Below are positions 48,701 to 59,154 of a DNA stretch of 64,000 nucleotides, in pieces. Source of the stretch: Luidia sarsii (lineage: Eukaryota > Echinodermata > Asteroidea > Paxillosida > Luidiidae). The position numbers were made by a program, and so were the translations under genes. Within the stretch, counting starts at the first letter, position 1; the number at the start of each line of letters is the position of its first letter. Location: assembly GCA_949987565.1 (NCBI GenBank), contig OX465114.1, positions 8,784,188-8,848,187 of the forward strand, read 5' to 3'. The notes under the pieces are model-generated. The model made no database searches. It had not been told where the DNA came from and saw only the letters and a program-made list of their open reading frames with translations.

Positions 48701-51700
48701 AGCTGCGCAGACGCCCTCCACAGATCCTTCCTGTAAGATGCTCTCGTCGGTGCTGGGCAGTCTCTCCACCTCCCCGAGAGGGGAGGCCTTCCGGAGCTCC
48801 TCCGACGAGTCTTCGTCATCCTTGCCAGAGCTGAGCGACCCAGTGAGCTCCTGTAGCTTGCCCACCTCCATCCGGTCTGTGCTTTTGCTAGCTCCCGCTG
48901 AGCTTTTGTCCCGACTCTTGCCCGAGCACGATAAGCCTCCATCCTCCTTTTTTTCGGGCCTCTTTGCACTGGAATCCTTGTCTGACGCACTCGGCGGGGG
49001 ATCTCCAAGGTTCTCCTGTGAGTCCTTGTCACTGCTGCCTTCAGCCTCGGGAGACCCCTCCGCGGAGGCCGATGGGATTGTGCGGGCCTCCTCCTGTGAG
49101 CCTCCCCCTGTCCCCTCTTCAGCCTCCTGGCCCTCTGGCCGGCGGCCGTCACCAGAAGCCTCTCGGTTCTTGCTCGACTCATCCGGGACCTCGCTCTCCG
49201 TTGTCTGCCTCGGAGACTCGGCGGGAGGGGGAGCGCCGGGAGGGTCCTCCGACGGCTCGGGGCCGCTCGCGCTCGCCGCCCCCGCCGCCCCCGCCGCTGC
49301 TGCCTTGAGACCCGGGGAACTCTGGGCCTTGGCCTTGGCCCGGGAGATCATGGTGTCCTTGAGTCTCTTCTCGGTGGCCATGCTTGCGGCTGCCTCGGTG
49401 GAGGTCATCCCCAGGGCGCAGAAACAGGAGTTCTGGTGCAGAAACGACAAAAACCCAAAGAGAAGATAGAAAGAGACCCAACCAGTTCCCAGTCAGTTTT
49501 TTTCATCAATTTGTTTAACACTTTATAAATAGGTTTGCGGAGACACCATGTAAATTCTCTTTTGTGAGTAAGTGTGTTTCTGAAAAGAACCGGAGGAACT
49601 CGACATTTCAAACAGTATACTCTGCTCGTCTTCAGGAGAATGCTGGAATCCAACTGGGAGTGGGGCTTATGTAGTGTGGAGTGGGATCCTTACTCACAAA
49701 AGAGAATTTCACATGGTGTCTCCGCAAACCTATTTATCCTGATATTCTCACCATGCAAACCTTCAAATATCATTTAACACTTTATAGTTGATATGAACAG
49801 TGTGATGGCCCAGTCAGATGACAGACACAGATGGGTTCAAACCACAGAGCTCTATAAATAAACTAGAGTGCGCACTCAAGGGGACTGCGACGCCAAAATG
49901 GGTTAAATACATGGATCTCTATGGGGCAAACCACGGCATATTAATCCCAATATTTACAAATGAAAGCTAGGACATTAAAATTCGCCAATCCCTCGAGGTA
50001 TTGATGGCCTTTCCTTTCATTACTTAAAACCATTTCTGTAACATTTTAGTTTCCGTATTCACAACCTTTCGGCTATACTTTTCCCCATTAATATTACGCG
50101 CGATTGCTACTGACATCCGGGCACTTCAAGCTGAAGATGACCTCTTTGGTAATGGCGGATGCGCGTCCATGTCGGCACACGTTCGTACCGCGCGTTGATA
50201 GGGGAGTGCGCACTCTAGTTTATTTATAGAGCTCTATGGTTCAAACGCCGTTGAATTATGCTACCTGCTCGATGTCCCAAGTGGGAAGGGCTTACCAACT
50301 GCTGCGTGGAGGTGGACGGCCCTGCTTCGCTTCCAACGACACGCTGCTGGCCACTGCTGCTGGCAAGTTCACCAGCTGCTGGTGCTGCTGCTGCTGCTGC
50401 TGCTGTGGTAACCGACGCCAGGGATGAGGAGGAGGCGGACGCCAGCGAGGACGAGACAGGAGTGGCCGTAGTGGCTGCAGTGGTTGTAGTGGCCGCAGCG
50501 GTTGTAGTGGCTGCACTGGCTGACCGGCGGGCATGGGCGGAGGTGGAGTCGTCCAGCCATCGGGTCAACATCTCCGACATCCGCTGGATGATGGTCAGTC
50601 GAGGCTGGGTCTCTGCTACCGTACGTGCAAAGGAGGAAATAAAATAGAGGCTATTATAGTGGAAAAAGATGGGCGACTGATGGGCCCATTGAAAAAAGTC
50701 AAATTGTCTTTTTGAGATGATCAAGGATACCAGTGCAGCTTTACTTCGGAAGAAAAAATCTGGGCTTGCAGTGACATGCATTTCAGGTCAATAACGGTGA
50801 GCAAGCCATGGGCCCAGTCCCAAAACCTGGCTTGAGTTCGGCTGCGGCTTCATCTCTTTTATCCAAAAGCTGAGAACACAGGTTGGAAGATCTTTGTTGA
50901 AGTTGAAGCTTTTGGAATAAAAAAAAAAAAATGCAGAGTAACATAAAAAAAACAAAGTCAAAGGGCTTCCGTTTTCATTCCTTGTACTTTAAAATGGACG
51001 ACAGAAAGAAAGACAAAGCCAGAGCCTGAGCCTAAGCCTAAGTTTTGGAAAAGGGCCTTTATTTTGCCTTTTGTTTCGGGCGTAGTAAGATTCAGTAGCT
51101 TCAGTGAGCTTTGTGGACTGCTGAGGTCATTTTTTATGACGTTCCTGACAGGGACTTAAGACTCACCTTGCTCACCTCTCGGTCGGGCTTTGGGTCCGGT
51201 GTCGGACCAATCACCGCGGAGACGAAGCCTCTTAATTGGATTCACGACCGGATTCTGCGGGGCGATTTAATTGGAACACGAACACTGACCAGATATCCTC
51301 CTTTCTTTTACTGAACTGAAAAGTCTCAGATGAGATGTGTAGATAAGGAGATGAAGAGATGTGTAGATCTGAAAGGACTTCAGTGGTTTGGCACGTGTAT
51401 GGGCAGTGGGATAGTTGTCTAGGAATAAGCTCCTTTACCCTAGTAAGACGCCCATCGGGAACATGCTAAGCAAAATCCAGCCAGTATCATTGTCAAAATA
51501 TTTTTTCAAAGATATAACATTTTTTATTAAGTTTTTTCAGCAAAATGTTTCCATTAAATCCTCAATTTATAAGCAGACAAAGAGCATACATATGTACATG
51601 TTATACATTTTTGCACTGTTGGCGATTTGTTCGTAAAAAAAGCACCTACTTCCTCGTCAACGGGGAAGCCACTGGCCTCCAGTTCGCCGGGCTCCGGGGA

Positions 51701-54700
51701 AGCCTCGCACGGCCGGGACACCTCCTCCCTCTTGGCGCCCTCCATGGCAAAGAGGTAGATGTAGTCCGACGAGTAGCTGACCAGGAGCTCCTGGCCGTCG
51801 GCCGAGTACTGGAGGGAGGTGGGCCGGCTGTACTTGTTCTGCAGGTGGGGCGGGCAGAAGCGACAGAACATGCCCTGGATGCCACGGCCGCTGTAGTTGC
51901 CTGGGGACCGGCAAAGGTGGGTGGAGGGGGGGGGGAAGGGGTAGGGATTGAGGGGTCAGGGAGTTGGAGGATTTGGGTTGTTGGGGATTAGGTTGTGAAG
52001 GTTTTTTTTTTTGGGGGGGGGGGAGTACATGTAGGGGGTTGGGAGAATAAGGGTAAGGGGTTGAAGGTTTGGGGTTAGGGGTTGAAGGTTTGGGGTTAGC
52101 GGTTGAAGGTTGGGGGTTCGGGGTTGAAGGTAGGGATTAGGGGTTGAAGGTTGGGGGTTGAGGGTTGGGGGTTAGGGGTTTGGATTTAGGATCAGGGGGT
52201 TGGAGTCGGAAATTGGGGGATTTCGAATCAGGGTTGGGTGGTTATGAGGTTTTGAAATGGGGTTAGTGGGTAGGTGGTGGGAGGATTGGTGACGGGATTG
52301 GGGTTTGAGTTTTGGAGTATGAGGGTTGGGGATTGGAATTTGGGAGTTGGAGGGAAGGGGATGGGAAGGGATGAAGTGATTAAATAATGACTAGGGTGCA
52401 GGTTTCACAGCAGAGTGCCAATGGAGGCATAGAGGGTGCTCAGTGCATGCACTCACTGCACTAATGGCTATGTCCTATCAATGTCGGTTGTTATAACAAA
52501 AGCTTGTGCATTTTTGTTTATCTACATGCTCTTCTAAAGGCCGCCGCACACGAGAGCTATCTGCTGAGCAAAAATTCTCTCGAGGTCGTTAGCTCAGCAC
52601 GTAACTTTTAGTGAGATTTCTGCCTCAAGGGGCCGTGAGACAAATTTATCCTGTGTGATTTTTTTCGCCTCTCGCCTTTCACAACTGGCCAATGAAAGCG
52701 CACGCTCTGTTCACGTGACGGCTTCCAAAGATTTGTGCTCAGCACGTAGCTCAAGTCGCCGCACACGATGAGTTTTCATCCACGAGAGGCGAAACAAAAT
52801 CAAACAGGATAGATATTGGTCTCACTGCCTCTTGAAGCAGAAATCTCACCAAAAGTTCAGCGCACACAGTGAGCTACGTGCTGAGCTAACGACCTCGAGA
52901 GAATTTTTGCTCAGTAGATAGCTCGCGTGTGCGGCGGCCTTTAAGTGAACCTTCAAAAGCTGCTGAGTGACCTAGAGTCGGTCCGCTCTCTTACCTGTGG
53001 ATCGCGTTCCCAGCATTCTGCGGTCAAAGATGCGCACGGAGCTGTCTGAACAGCCCACGCCCAGGTAGAAGGGTACCACAGGGTTGATGGCCAGGGACGT
53101 CACGGCACGCCGGCAGTTGATCAACACATCCTGCAAAATTTCCAATCAAGAATCACTGTCTACAAAAATATATCACTGACCCAATATAGGGCTTGACTTT
53201 GTGATTCACTCATGGAAGAGTGCCAGGCATGTACTTAAGACTGTTATTGCTTCAAATTTTGTTTTTTACCCCTTGCGGAGAAGATTTTCCTAGTGTCACA
53301 GTGCAATTTCCAAAACTCGCTAAACAATCAGAGAACAATATACCCGCGAAATAAATCAACAAGAGTACACTATTGGTATCAGCAAATCAAATGTGCCAAT
53401 CTGCCAACTGATGTCAAAACTGGTGATTGTCATGCTAAATATTGCTGAAAAGAGTCTTTGTTTAAAATTTGGACAATAGTGGTGACCGAATTTCAAAGGT
53501 CCCAGTGCGGCTATAGCCACCATCCGTCCGCAAGGGGTTAACAGACAAAAGTTCTATTAACTGATTGTCTTTTGATTGTCAGGCAATTCAACTTTTAAAA
53601 ATGGGGCTTCACCTTGATACACACTTTGGCCTTATGTGACAGGTACAAATTGGAAGTACGATTGATAATTTTACTAGTTTTATAAGATACCTCATATTTT
53701 TCAGGGTAGAAGCAATTTCTGCAACAAGGTGCAAGAAAACTGAAGCACAGTCCAGAATTATTTATAGTAACTTCACGTATGCATTGATTTCATTCAGGTA
53801 ACAAAAATTATGGCCAGACTTTGTTTGTTTTGAAAGTTTATTGAGGCTAATGCTGAGATCACTGGCAGTAGGCATGCCATTCGCTGCTCATTTCAAGCAC
53901 AGCAGTGCAATGCAATGCTCATTCCGGGACCAACACTCCTTGGCACTTGCAGAGACTTGCTACTTTAGGGATCATTTTGTGTGTGCAAGATGGGATGACT
54001 GTAAGTGGATATTCAGGGGGAGGGGTGAACTCACCTCCCGGCATTCATCCTTCATGCATTTGTTCTTGATGCGCAGATCAAACCAGCGCACTGTCCCGTC
54101 CTCCCCACAGGAGAGGAAGGTGTAGGGATCATTGGGAACTGTCACGATCTACACAGGCAAAAAGAAAGGGGGGGGTGGTTTAGCTGCATGACAAGTCTAT
54201 GCATGGGCTGTAACTTACCATGAGTTTTCTGAGAGGAACCATTTTCTTTTCCGAAAAGCCTTTTCCTTGGCGCCCCCACCCCGGTTAAAACTAGTTGACT
54301 ATTATGGATAGCCAGTACGTTAATCCAGATGTCTCGGGTTCAAGTCCCAGTCCAGTCAAAGTTTTCATTGCCAATTTTTTCAATTTGTTTTCCAAACGAC
54401 TGCTCATCCGGTGACATGGTTTCTCTTTGGTAGAGTGATTTTGTTTTAATCCCAAATAATTATCAAACAAGTCAAACAAATGTGATATACCAAAATGTTG
54501 CAAACTGCTTACTGACTAAAATTACAATAATGCAAATCTCAAAATTGAGTGGGCCTGACGTTTCGATCCTAGCAGGACCTTTCTCAAAGGCAGAGTGACA
54601 AGGACAAAACAGATACTGTATCTGTTTTGTCCTTGTCACTCTGCCTTTGAGAAAGGTCCTGCTAGGATCGAAACGTCAGGCCCACTCAATTTTGAGAAGT

Positions 54701-57700
54701 CAAACAAATAAATGGAAAACTGACTTGGAACTTTTTAAATTTGAAAAAAATTACAAAGAAAACTTTGACTGGACTGGGATCATTCAAATGTTTATCCGAA
54801 AAGTCTTCTGAATTGGCGATAATTCCAGGCACTCAATTGAGCTTTCTTCAGCCACTCATCACACGTGAAGTTATGAAAGGAGTTACCATGTAAAGAAGCA
54901 GTTCCTGGAGTATGCCGTCAGCAATGTCAAGCCTATTCCTCTCTTTGGAGTTGCACGCTGCCAACAAGAAAAATACAACACCACTGCAAGCCTCTTAACC
55001 TTGTGACAGGCACCCAAACCAATACGTGAGATACTCACCTCGTAGGCAGTGCCGTAGTGACAGGTGAACATGTGCTGGCCATGCTGCGAGGTGTTTTCAA
55101 CCTCGTTAAAGGCTATCTGACCGTCGCCTGAGCACGAAACAATCTGGAAAGGTAAAAAACAAAAAACCATAGAGTCTCAGAACTCAAATAGTTCAATTTA
55201 ATTCTGTTGTGTAGGTACAACCTCTTCCAAGTTTGTGTTCTCGTCGTGTTCATTATTGTGATGCTGTTCTTCTCCTCAAGTACACCCTGGATGCGGCTTA
55301 TATCCTTGCCGTGCCCATTCTCTCCCCCACACTCTTAAATTGCTATTGTGTACACACCTGGCTGTCGTTGCAGCACGGCATGAATTTGGCGCTGAAGATG
55401 TTGGCGCGGTGACCGGAGGGCACGATGGCCAGCCTCTTGCGCCGGTACGGCTCCGAGATGCACAGGTGCTTGTCGTCCGCCCCAGACAGGATTCGGTAGC
55501 CGCTGTCATTCCAGCAGATGGTATTCACCTGATGGAGAAGAAGACGTCAAGAATCCAGCACCACTCTGAACTTTAGCATCGCACCAGAGAGTCTGACACA
55601 TGAGAGTCCGTGATCCAGGGAAAGTCAAGTAACTGCGTCCACAAGATACCAAACTCATCTTTTAAAGGAAACTAACAGTTGCCAACCTGAGAGTCTTGGG
55701 TTAGAGAATCCTGGGTTAGAGGTTGGAGAACTGATGCCTGGGACTGAGCCTAGGCCTGGCTGGATGTGGCTTCTTTGAATAAACTTTTTTTGAGGGCCAG
55801 ATGTTTCCACTTTAACAGGACCTTTCTCAAAAGCAGAAAGGACCTTTCTCAAAGGCAGAAAGGACCTTTCTCAAAGGCAGAAAGGACCTTTCTCAAAGGC
55901 AGAAAGGACCTTTCTCAAAGGCAGAAAGGACCTTTCTCAAAGGCAGAAAGGACCTTTCTCAAAGGCAGAAAGGACCTTTCTCAAAGGCAGAAAGGACCTT
56001 TCTCAAAGGTGTCTTCTGCCCTTGAGAAAGGTCCTGCTAGGATGGAAATGTCAGGCCCTCCAACTTTGTGAGTTTTTCATTTTGGGAAATTTTATTTTGT
56101 CAGCAGTTTCAAACAACGTAGGATGCTTGCAGCGAGATCATGTGTAAAGCCTCTTTCAATAGTGCTTCAGGCAATGTGCATGCTGAGGGGTCATCAGGAG
56201 ACTGCCGAACTCCTGCTGAGAATGCTGAGACTCCTGCTGAGCGGACACTTGCCCAGCTGCAGCATAGGCACTGGAACACACCATGGCATGTGGCCAAGCT
56301 TAGACCCATTAACGGGGCCTGGATCGTCGTTCCAGAGGCGACCGGCGATCCAGGCCTTGTTCACGGGTCTAGGCCGGGCTGAGCTCGGCTCCGTGATACT
56401 CACACATCCTCGGTGGATGTCCATCTTCGCTTCCAGTTTCAGCCTCTGCATGAAGTCTGGGCTGCCTGTGAATGGGATAACAAAACCCATCGGGCACTTT
56501 GCTGTCAGCTCCACCGATGAACTTGAACAACTCGACAGCGGTCAAGTCCTCTGATCGACTCCAACCCTAGTACCCCCCTCAGCATAGAAATTTATCTTGG
56601 GCACATGTACTCTACAAGAACATCAATTCCATGAGATTATACAGTTAGTAGTTGAATGCCTCTAATTGGCACCCCCCACCCCAGCAAAGACTAGTTGACT
56701 TATTTGACTACACGTATTTTGGAAGGCCACCATCTAAGGGCTGGATAGCTCACATCTGGTAAGAGCGCCGGTATGTAAAACAAGAGGTCTTGGGATCAAG
56801 TCCCGGTCCAGTCAGAGTTTTCTTTGCAATTTTTCAATTTGTTCAACATTTCCTTTATTTGTTTGATTTAGATCATACAGTTATAATGCAGACTGCTGAC
56901 TGCCTAGAATGACCTAATTGTGGAGAGCCTTAAACAAAAAAGATCTTCCGAAAAGCTCTGCTGTTTTGATTCTAGCAGGACCTTTCTCAAAGGCAGACTG
57001 ACACTGTGGCAGGGACAGAGTCTGTCAGACAGACACAGAAAAGATAGGAGACACAAATAGGAGACATGAATTTGACTTGGACAGAAGATGGAAAAAGAAG
57101 GAAAGCTGGTCGACAGACCGGGTGAGATCAAACAACAAAGTGAAGGGAAAGTAGTAGTAAAGGGACTATAGACAGAAGAAAATATGAAAGGGAAGGAAGC
57201 ACAGGGTTGAACACATTAGAATAAGATACAAGTAAAAAGTACTAGTAAAAATAGTATATGTTCTAAATATAATGCAACCAGCCATACTTGTGTTTGTAAA
57301 TAAAATACTATGTTGATTACTCAGATTTGGTGTGTAACATGTGCTAACAAATAACAACAGTAACAGTAACAGTGACCAACACAACAGTAATATCTATGTT
57401 CCAACTTTTGTTCCAGCAAAATGATAGTCTATTTAGTATTTATAGCTACATGTAGGCCTACATTTATCATAATAACGCTTGACTGACATCTGTATGATTT
57501 GGTTACTCTAATCTCAGTCTCATCAGGCCCCTACTCCCCTGGGCTCCTAGTCCTACTGACTACTGTCTGCCACTGAGGCTACTCCTAAGTCCTAGCCCAA
57601 GGAAGTTTATTACGTATTTGCAAAGCTACGATTCAATATATGAATATGATTGATATGAATAGGAAGATCTCTGTCTTTGACTTTGGGGTTCCATGTAATG

Positions 57701-57862
57701 ATTTAGCTTAATTTTAGTAAATAAAAACTCAGTGAGTTAAGTTATAAACTATTAATAATAATAATCCATCCTACCAACGACTGCATCACTGGTGGCTCGT
57801 TCGTTGAAGAACCCCAGCTGTCGACGTCTGTTGATGTTATAAAATCGGTGTTTTCCGTCCAT
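39800..57862 (-). CDS. DCAF6: DCAF6 (NRIP/IQWD1), WD40 substrate receptor of CUL4-DDB1, complete
   Basis: Sixteen exons in transcript order: 57862-57775, 56465-56404, 55528-55358, 55143-55039, 54148-54035, 53130-52995, 51900-51646, 50612-50296, 49432-47861, 47065-46887, 45106-44999, 44327-44156, 43455-43299, 42568-42483, 41127-41022 and 39858-39800. Phases agree and the sum is 3,687 bp (1,228 residues plus TGA). The ATG sits in a strong GCCATGG context. Residues 30-310 hold N-terminal WD repeats ([59 protein letters not shown]), whose WFDLR and FDRR fit the DDB1-binding WDxR box. Residues about 311-1035 are low complexity, mostly Ser/Glu/Asp-rich. Residues about 1078-1209 restore the C-terminal WD region ([55 protein letters not shown]). 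The human protein is about 860 residues, so the middle is expanded. Exon 10 (47065-46887) and the exon 7 donor are the least certain parts. Confidence 0.95.
39926..40093. mobile_element. Foldback element in DCAF6 intron 15
   Basis: Two arms of about 68 bp (GGCGATTCACAAGAGTGCGC ... AATGCGCGGAATCTG, then its complement) around a loop of about 30 bp. No ORF. The AGAGTGCGCCCTCAAG stretch resembles AGAGTGCGCACTCAAG in the element at 49841-50240, so the two may share a family. Confidence 0.7.
40378..40455 (+). repeat. Family 1 fragment in DCAF6 intron 15
   Basis: Right arm only (CAGGTCCTGCTAGGATCAAA, GTTTTGAGATTTGGCATTTT), followed by a broken tail. Confidence 0.65.
40543..40900 (-). repeat. Three tandem tRNA-like units of about 130 bp
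   Basis: On the minus strand, units at about 40543-40635, 40668-40765 and 40797-40893 each contain an A-box-like GGTCAAGTGGGTAAGACC and a B-box-like GAGTTTGAATCCC. The last two are offset by 132 bp and are about 90% alike. They are tRNA-derived SINE heads rather than working tRNAs. Confidence 0.65.
41399..41759. mobile_element. MITE-like element family B, copy 2, in DCAF6 intron 14
   Basis: Ends AGCCCCTGCACAACATTGG and inverted AGCCCTTACACAACATTGG. The body matches the reverse complement of 1137-1502 throughout (for example GAGACTCGGTTGGCGGATTG). Here the flanks are not TTAA, so they have decayed or TTAA was part of the repeat in copy 1. Confidence 0.65.
43460..43812. repeat. GA-rich polypurine tract in DCAF6 intron 12
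   Basis: About 350 bp of nearly uninterrupted GAGAG/GGGAG on the plus strand (pyrimidine on the gene's sense strand), starting next to the acceptor of the exon at 43455. Confidence 0.9.
44402..44445. repeat. (ATT)n / (ATC)n microsatellite
   Basis: Short run of ATC then ATT triplets in DCAF6 intron 11. Confidence 0.8.
44806..44897 (-). repeat. Retroelement-like family 2 fragment
   Basis: Reverse-orientation 3' part (TTTGAAGGTTTGCATGGTGG, then AAGTGGAAGGTTTCTGGTGA, CACCATG). It lies in DCAF6 intron 11. No target duplication seen. Confidence 0.7.
45178..45227. repeat. 15-bp minisatellite, short side
   Basis: Three copies of the GGGGCCAATGATCCA unit, cut off by the transposon that starts at 45228. 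The array resumes at 46417. Confidence 0.85.
45228..46416. mobile_element. Non-autonomous hAT-like element (1,189 bp) in DCAF6 intron 10
   Basis: The ends are CAGTGTTATAGCTA and the inverted TAGCTATAACACTG (14-bp perfect terminal inverted repeat). ATCCAGGG immediately flanks both sides (45220-45227, 46417-46424), an 8-bp duplication. CA-G-type ends plus an 8-bp duplication fit the hAT superfamily. No transposase is readable inside. Caution: the host minisatellite also supplies ATCCAGGG every 15 bp. Confidence 0.8.
46417..46652. repeat. 15-bp minisatellite, long side
   Basis: About sixteen copies of GGGGCCAATGATCCA with TGGTCCAGA and GATTCAGGG variants, continuing the array at 45178-45227. 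Confidence 0.92.
49514..49786 (+). mobile_element. Retroelement-like family 2 copy with 14-bp target duplication
   Basis: TTTAACACTTTATA is repeated at 49514-49527 and 49773-49786. The 245-bp element has inverted arms (AGGTTTGCGGAGACACCATG ... and its complement near 49700-49735) around an unrelated middle, then the family 3' end CACCATGCAAACCTTCAA. It lies in DCAF6 intron 8. Confidence 0.82.
49841..50240. mobile_element. Terminal-inverted-repeat element in DCAF6 intron 8
   Basis: Perfect 32-bp inverted repeats at 49846-49877 and 50204-50235 (AGAGCTCTATAAATAAACTA then GAGTGCGCACTC), extended by a few bases outward. Total about 400 bp, with no ORF. The right end lies 56 bp from the exon 8 donor. 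Confidence 0.75.
50811..51057. mobile_element. MITE-like element family A, copy 2, in DCAF6 intron 7
   Basis: The ends GGCCCAGTCCCAAAACCTGG and the complement of the right end (GGCCCTTTTCCAAAACTTAG) form imperfect inverted repeats. The right end AGAGCCTGAGCCTAAGCC matches the 584-818 element. Confidence 0.55.
51905..52370. repeat. G-rich degenerate tandem repeat in DCAF6 intron 6
   Basis: About 450 bp of GGGGTTGAAGGTTTGGGGTTA-like units on the plus strand (the template strand for DCAF6), with many GGG runs able to form G-quadruplexes. It is not a telomeric repeat: the spacing is irregular and true TTAGGG arrays are absent. Confidence 0.8.
52536..52942. mobile_element. 407-bp foldback element in DCAF6 intron 6
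   Basis: The ends AAAGGCCGCCGCACACGAGA and the inverted AAAGGCCGCCGCACACGCGA. Complementarity extends about 150 bp inward (CTGCTGAGCAAAAATTCTCT, CGAGGTCGTTAGCTCAGCAC). No ORF. It begins 53 bp after the exon 6 donor in gene orientation. Confidence 0.8.
54265..54395 (+). repeat. tRNA-derived SINE copy, partial
   Basis: Shares GCGCCCCCACCCCGGTTAAA, ACTAGTTGACT, the B box GGGTTCAAGTCCC and CAGTCAAAGTTTTC with the copies at 56668 and 63415. An inverted fragment of the same repeat lies at about 54722-54785. Confidence 0.75.
54469..54709 (-). mobile_element. Retroelement-like family 1 copy forming a perfect 159-bp palindrome
   Basis: AAGTCAAACAAAT is repeated at 54469-54481 and 54697-54709 (13-bp target duplication). 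Within the element, 54538-54696 is a perfect inverted repeat: two 79-bp arms around a single T at 54617. The family tail (complement of TTTAGTCAGTAAGCAGTTTG) lies on the left only. It sits in DCAF6 intron 4. Confidence 0.88.
55785..56105 (+). mobile_element. Family 1 copy with an internal 22-bp minisatellite
   Basis: Left inverted arm (GAGGGCCAGATGTTTCCACT), then nine copies of CAGAAAGGACCTTTCTCAAAG G at 55816-56010, then the right arm (GAAAGGTCCTGCTAGGATGG) and a degraded tail. The minisatellite is an amplified piece of the element's own core. DCAF6 intron 2. Confidence 0.82.
56668..56860 (+). repeat. tRNA-derived SINE copy
   Basis: A-box-like TAGCTCACATCTGGTAAGAG and B-box-like GGGATCAAGTCCC, followed by GTCCAGTCAGAGTTTTCTTT and CAATTTTTCAATTTGTT. 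DCAF6 intron 1. Confidence 0.8.
56945..57002 (-). repeat. Family 1 fragment in DCAF6 intron 1
   Basis: TTTTGATTCTAGCAGGACC followed by TTTCTCAAAGGCAGACTG, reverse orientation, no tail. Confidence 0.65.
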
Positions 57863-58929
57863 GGCGAATTCGGTTCCTAAAAACTTTGGATGGTCTAACC
57901 TAATCAAGTGTCCCACTCTCTAGTACTGGGACGAACTGTTCAGCCCAGCGTCCATGTTTCACGAAGACTCGATGCCCAGGGCTGGAGCTTTTGAGTAAAT
58001 CTGCACCCGGCCCGTGGCTTCGTTTGACACCCTTTTTGTAATATTTTTAATCCAGCAGCAGTTTATTTATGCTGAATGTGAATAGAATAATGATACAGGC
58101 GTGAAATGTCCAGTCTGGTCGCCGTTTGGAAAGATGACATTGGTGGGACTCGGTGAGGCAGGGCTTCAGACGACTCCCAAATAATTTGTGTTTTGGAAAT
58201 TACACCGAACTGAATCTAGCAGTGTTTTTCGGTCACTTGTGTAATTTTTCCTAAGTTGAAACCAGAAGAAAGCCCTTGTTCTACTGAATAAAATACGTGC
58301 ATACGTTTTTCTTGAAAAAACAAGCGTTCATTTAGAAAAAAAAATAACGTTGAATTTATAAGAGTGCAATGAAAAGCTGCGTTGGGCTCAAAACAATTCG
58401 GTAAGCACAAGACAGCACTTCGACAAGGGAGTACACACATGACACATGTATGTACATGTATATCGCGCCGCTAGCTTCAGTGCCCATCTCGGAGCGATTT
58501 TGCCTGGTACATGGCCCACTTTTACTGCTTGAAAATTTTTTCAAGATCTTGGCGACACTAGGGCAATAACCAGCGAGCCTCGTACCGTGTGCTTGAAAAA
58601 AATCTTGATGAAATTACTAGCGTTTCAAGAATTTTACCCCTCGCAGATATTGGTTCGGCAGGAGAACGGTGGATCACCGAATTTTGCCATTTTCTCAGCC
58701 GTCAGTGGTCGAGCCTGCGTTGTGGACGGTAATTGCAACCACTCAATAAGAATGAGACGATTTTATTGCTTAGACTGAACTTAATGCAATTGAGAGTAAA
58801 AGGGGGAGGGGTGGGTGGGCGGGGCGGATCAGACCGGGACCTTGGCTAAGTTTGGTTTGTTCACTGTTTGTTTGGCTTCGCGCAGTATATAGTAGTACTA
58901 TTAGTAATTAGTACTGGAGTAGGACAACT

Positions 58930-59095
58930 GTCATGCGCAAACCTCGGATTTTGCGCAAACCTCGAATTTTGCGCAAACCTCGGATTTTGCGCAAACCTCG
59001 GATTTTGCGCAAACCTCGGATTTTGCGCAAACCTCGGATTTTGCGCGAACATCGGATTTTGCCAAAAGTTGATCGGATTTTGCGCAAACAAATTG
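58930..59095. repeat. 18-bp tandem repeat in the divergent promoter region
   Basis: About nine copies of CGCAAACCTCGGATTTTG, nearly perfect, 1.1-1.3 kb upstream of both genes. Confidence 0.92.
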
Positions 59096-59154
59096 ACGCT
59101 GTGAGTGCCACAACTCGAGTTTGCGTGCGAATGCTTAAAGTTAAACCTGGCTCC

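Noticed and set aside
48075..49469. 464-codon plus-strand ORF
   Set aside because: It lies exactly opposite the long GC-rich DCAF6 exon 9. The minus-strand frame joins correctly to conserved exons, so the plus-strand frame is a shadow.
51905..52370. Interstitial telomere repeat
   Set aside because: Only occasional GGTTAGGG occurs. Spacing and unit sequence are irregular, and CCCTAA runs near 41955 are just two units.
55816..56010. CRISPR-like array
   Set aside because: Units are directly contiguous with no unique spacers, and the setting is a eukaryotic intron. It is a minisatellite. The same applies to 12918-13545 and 58930-59095.
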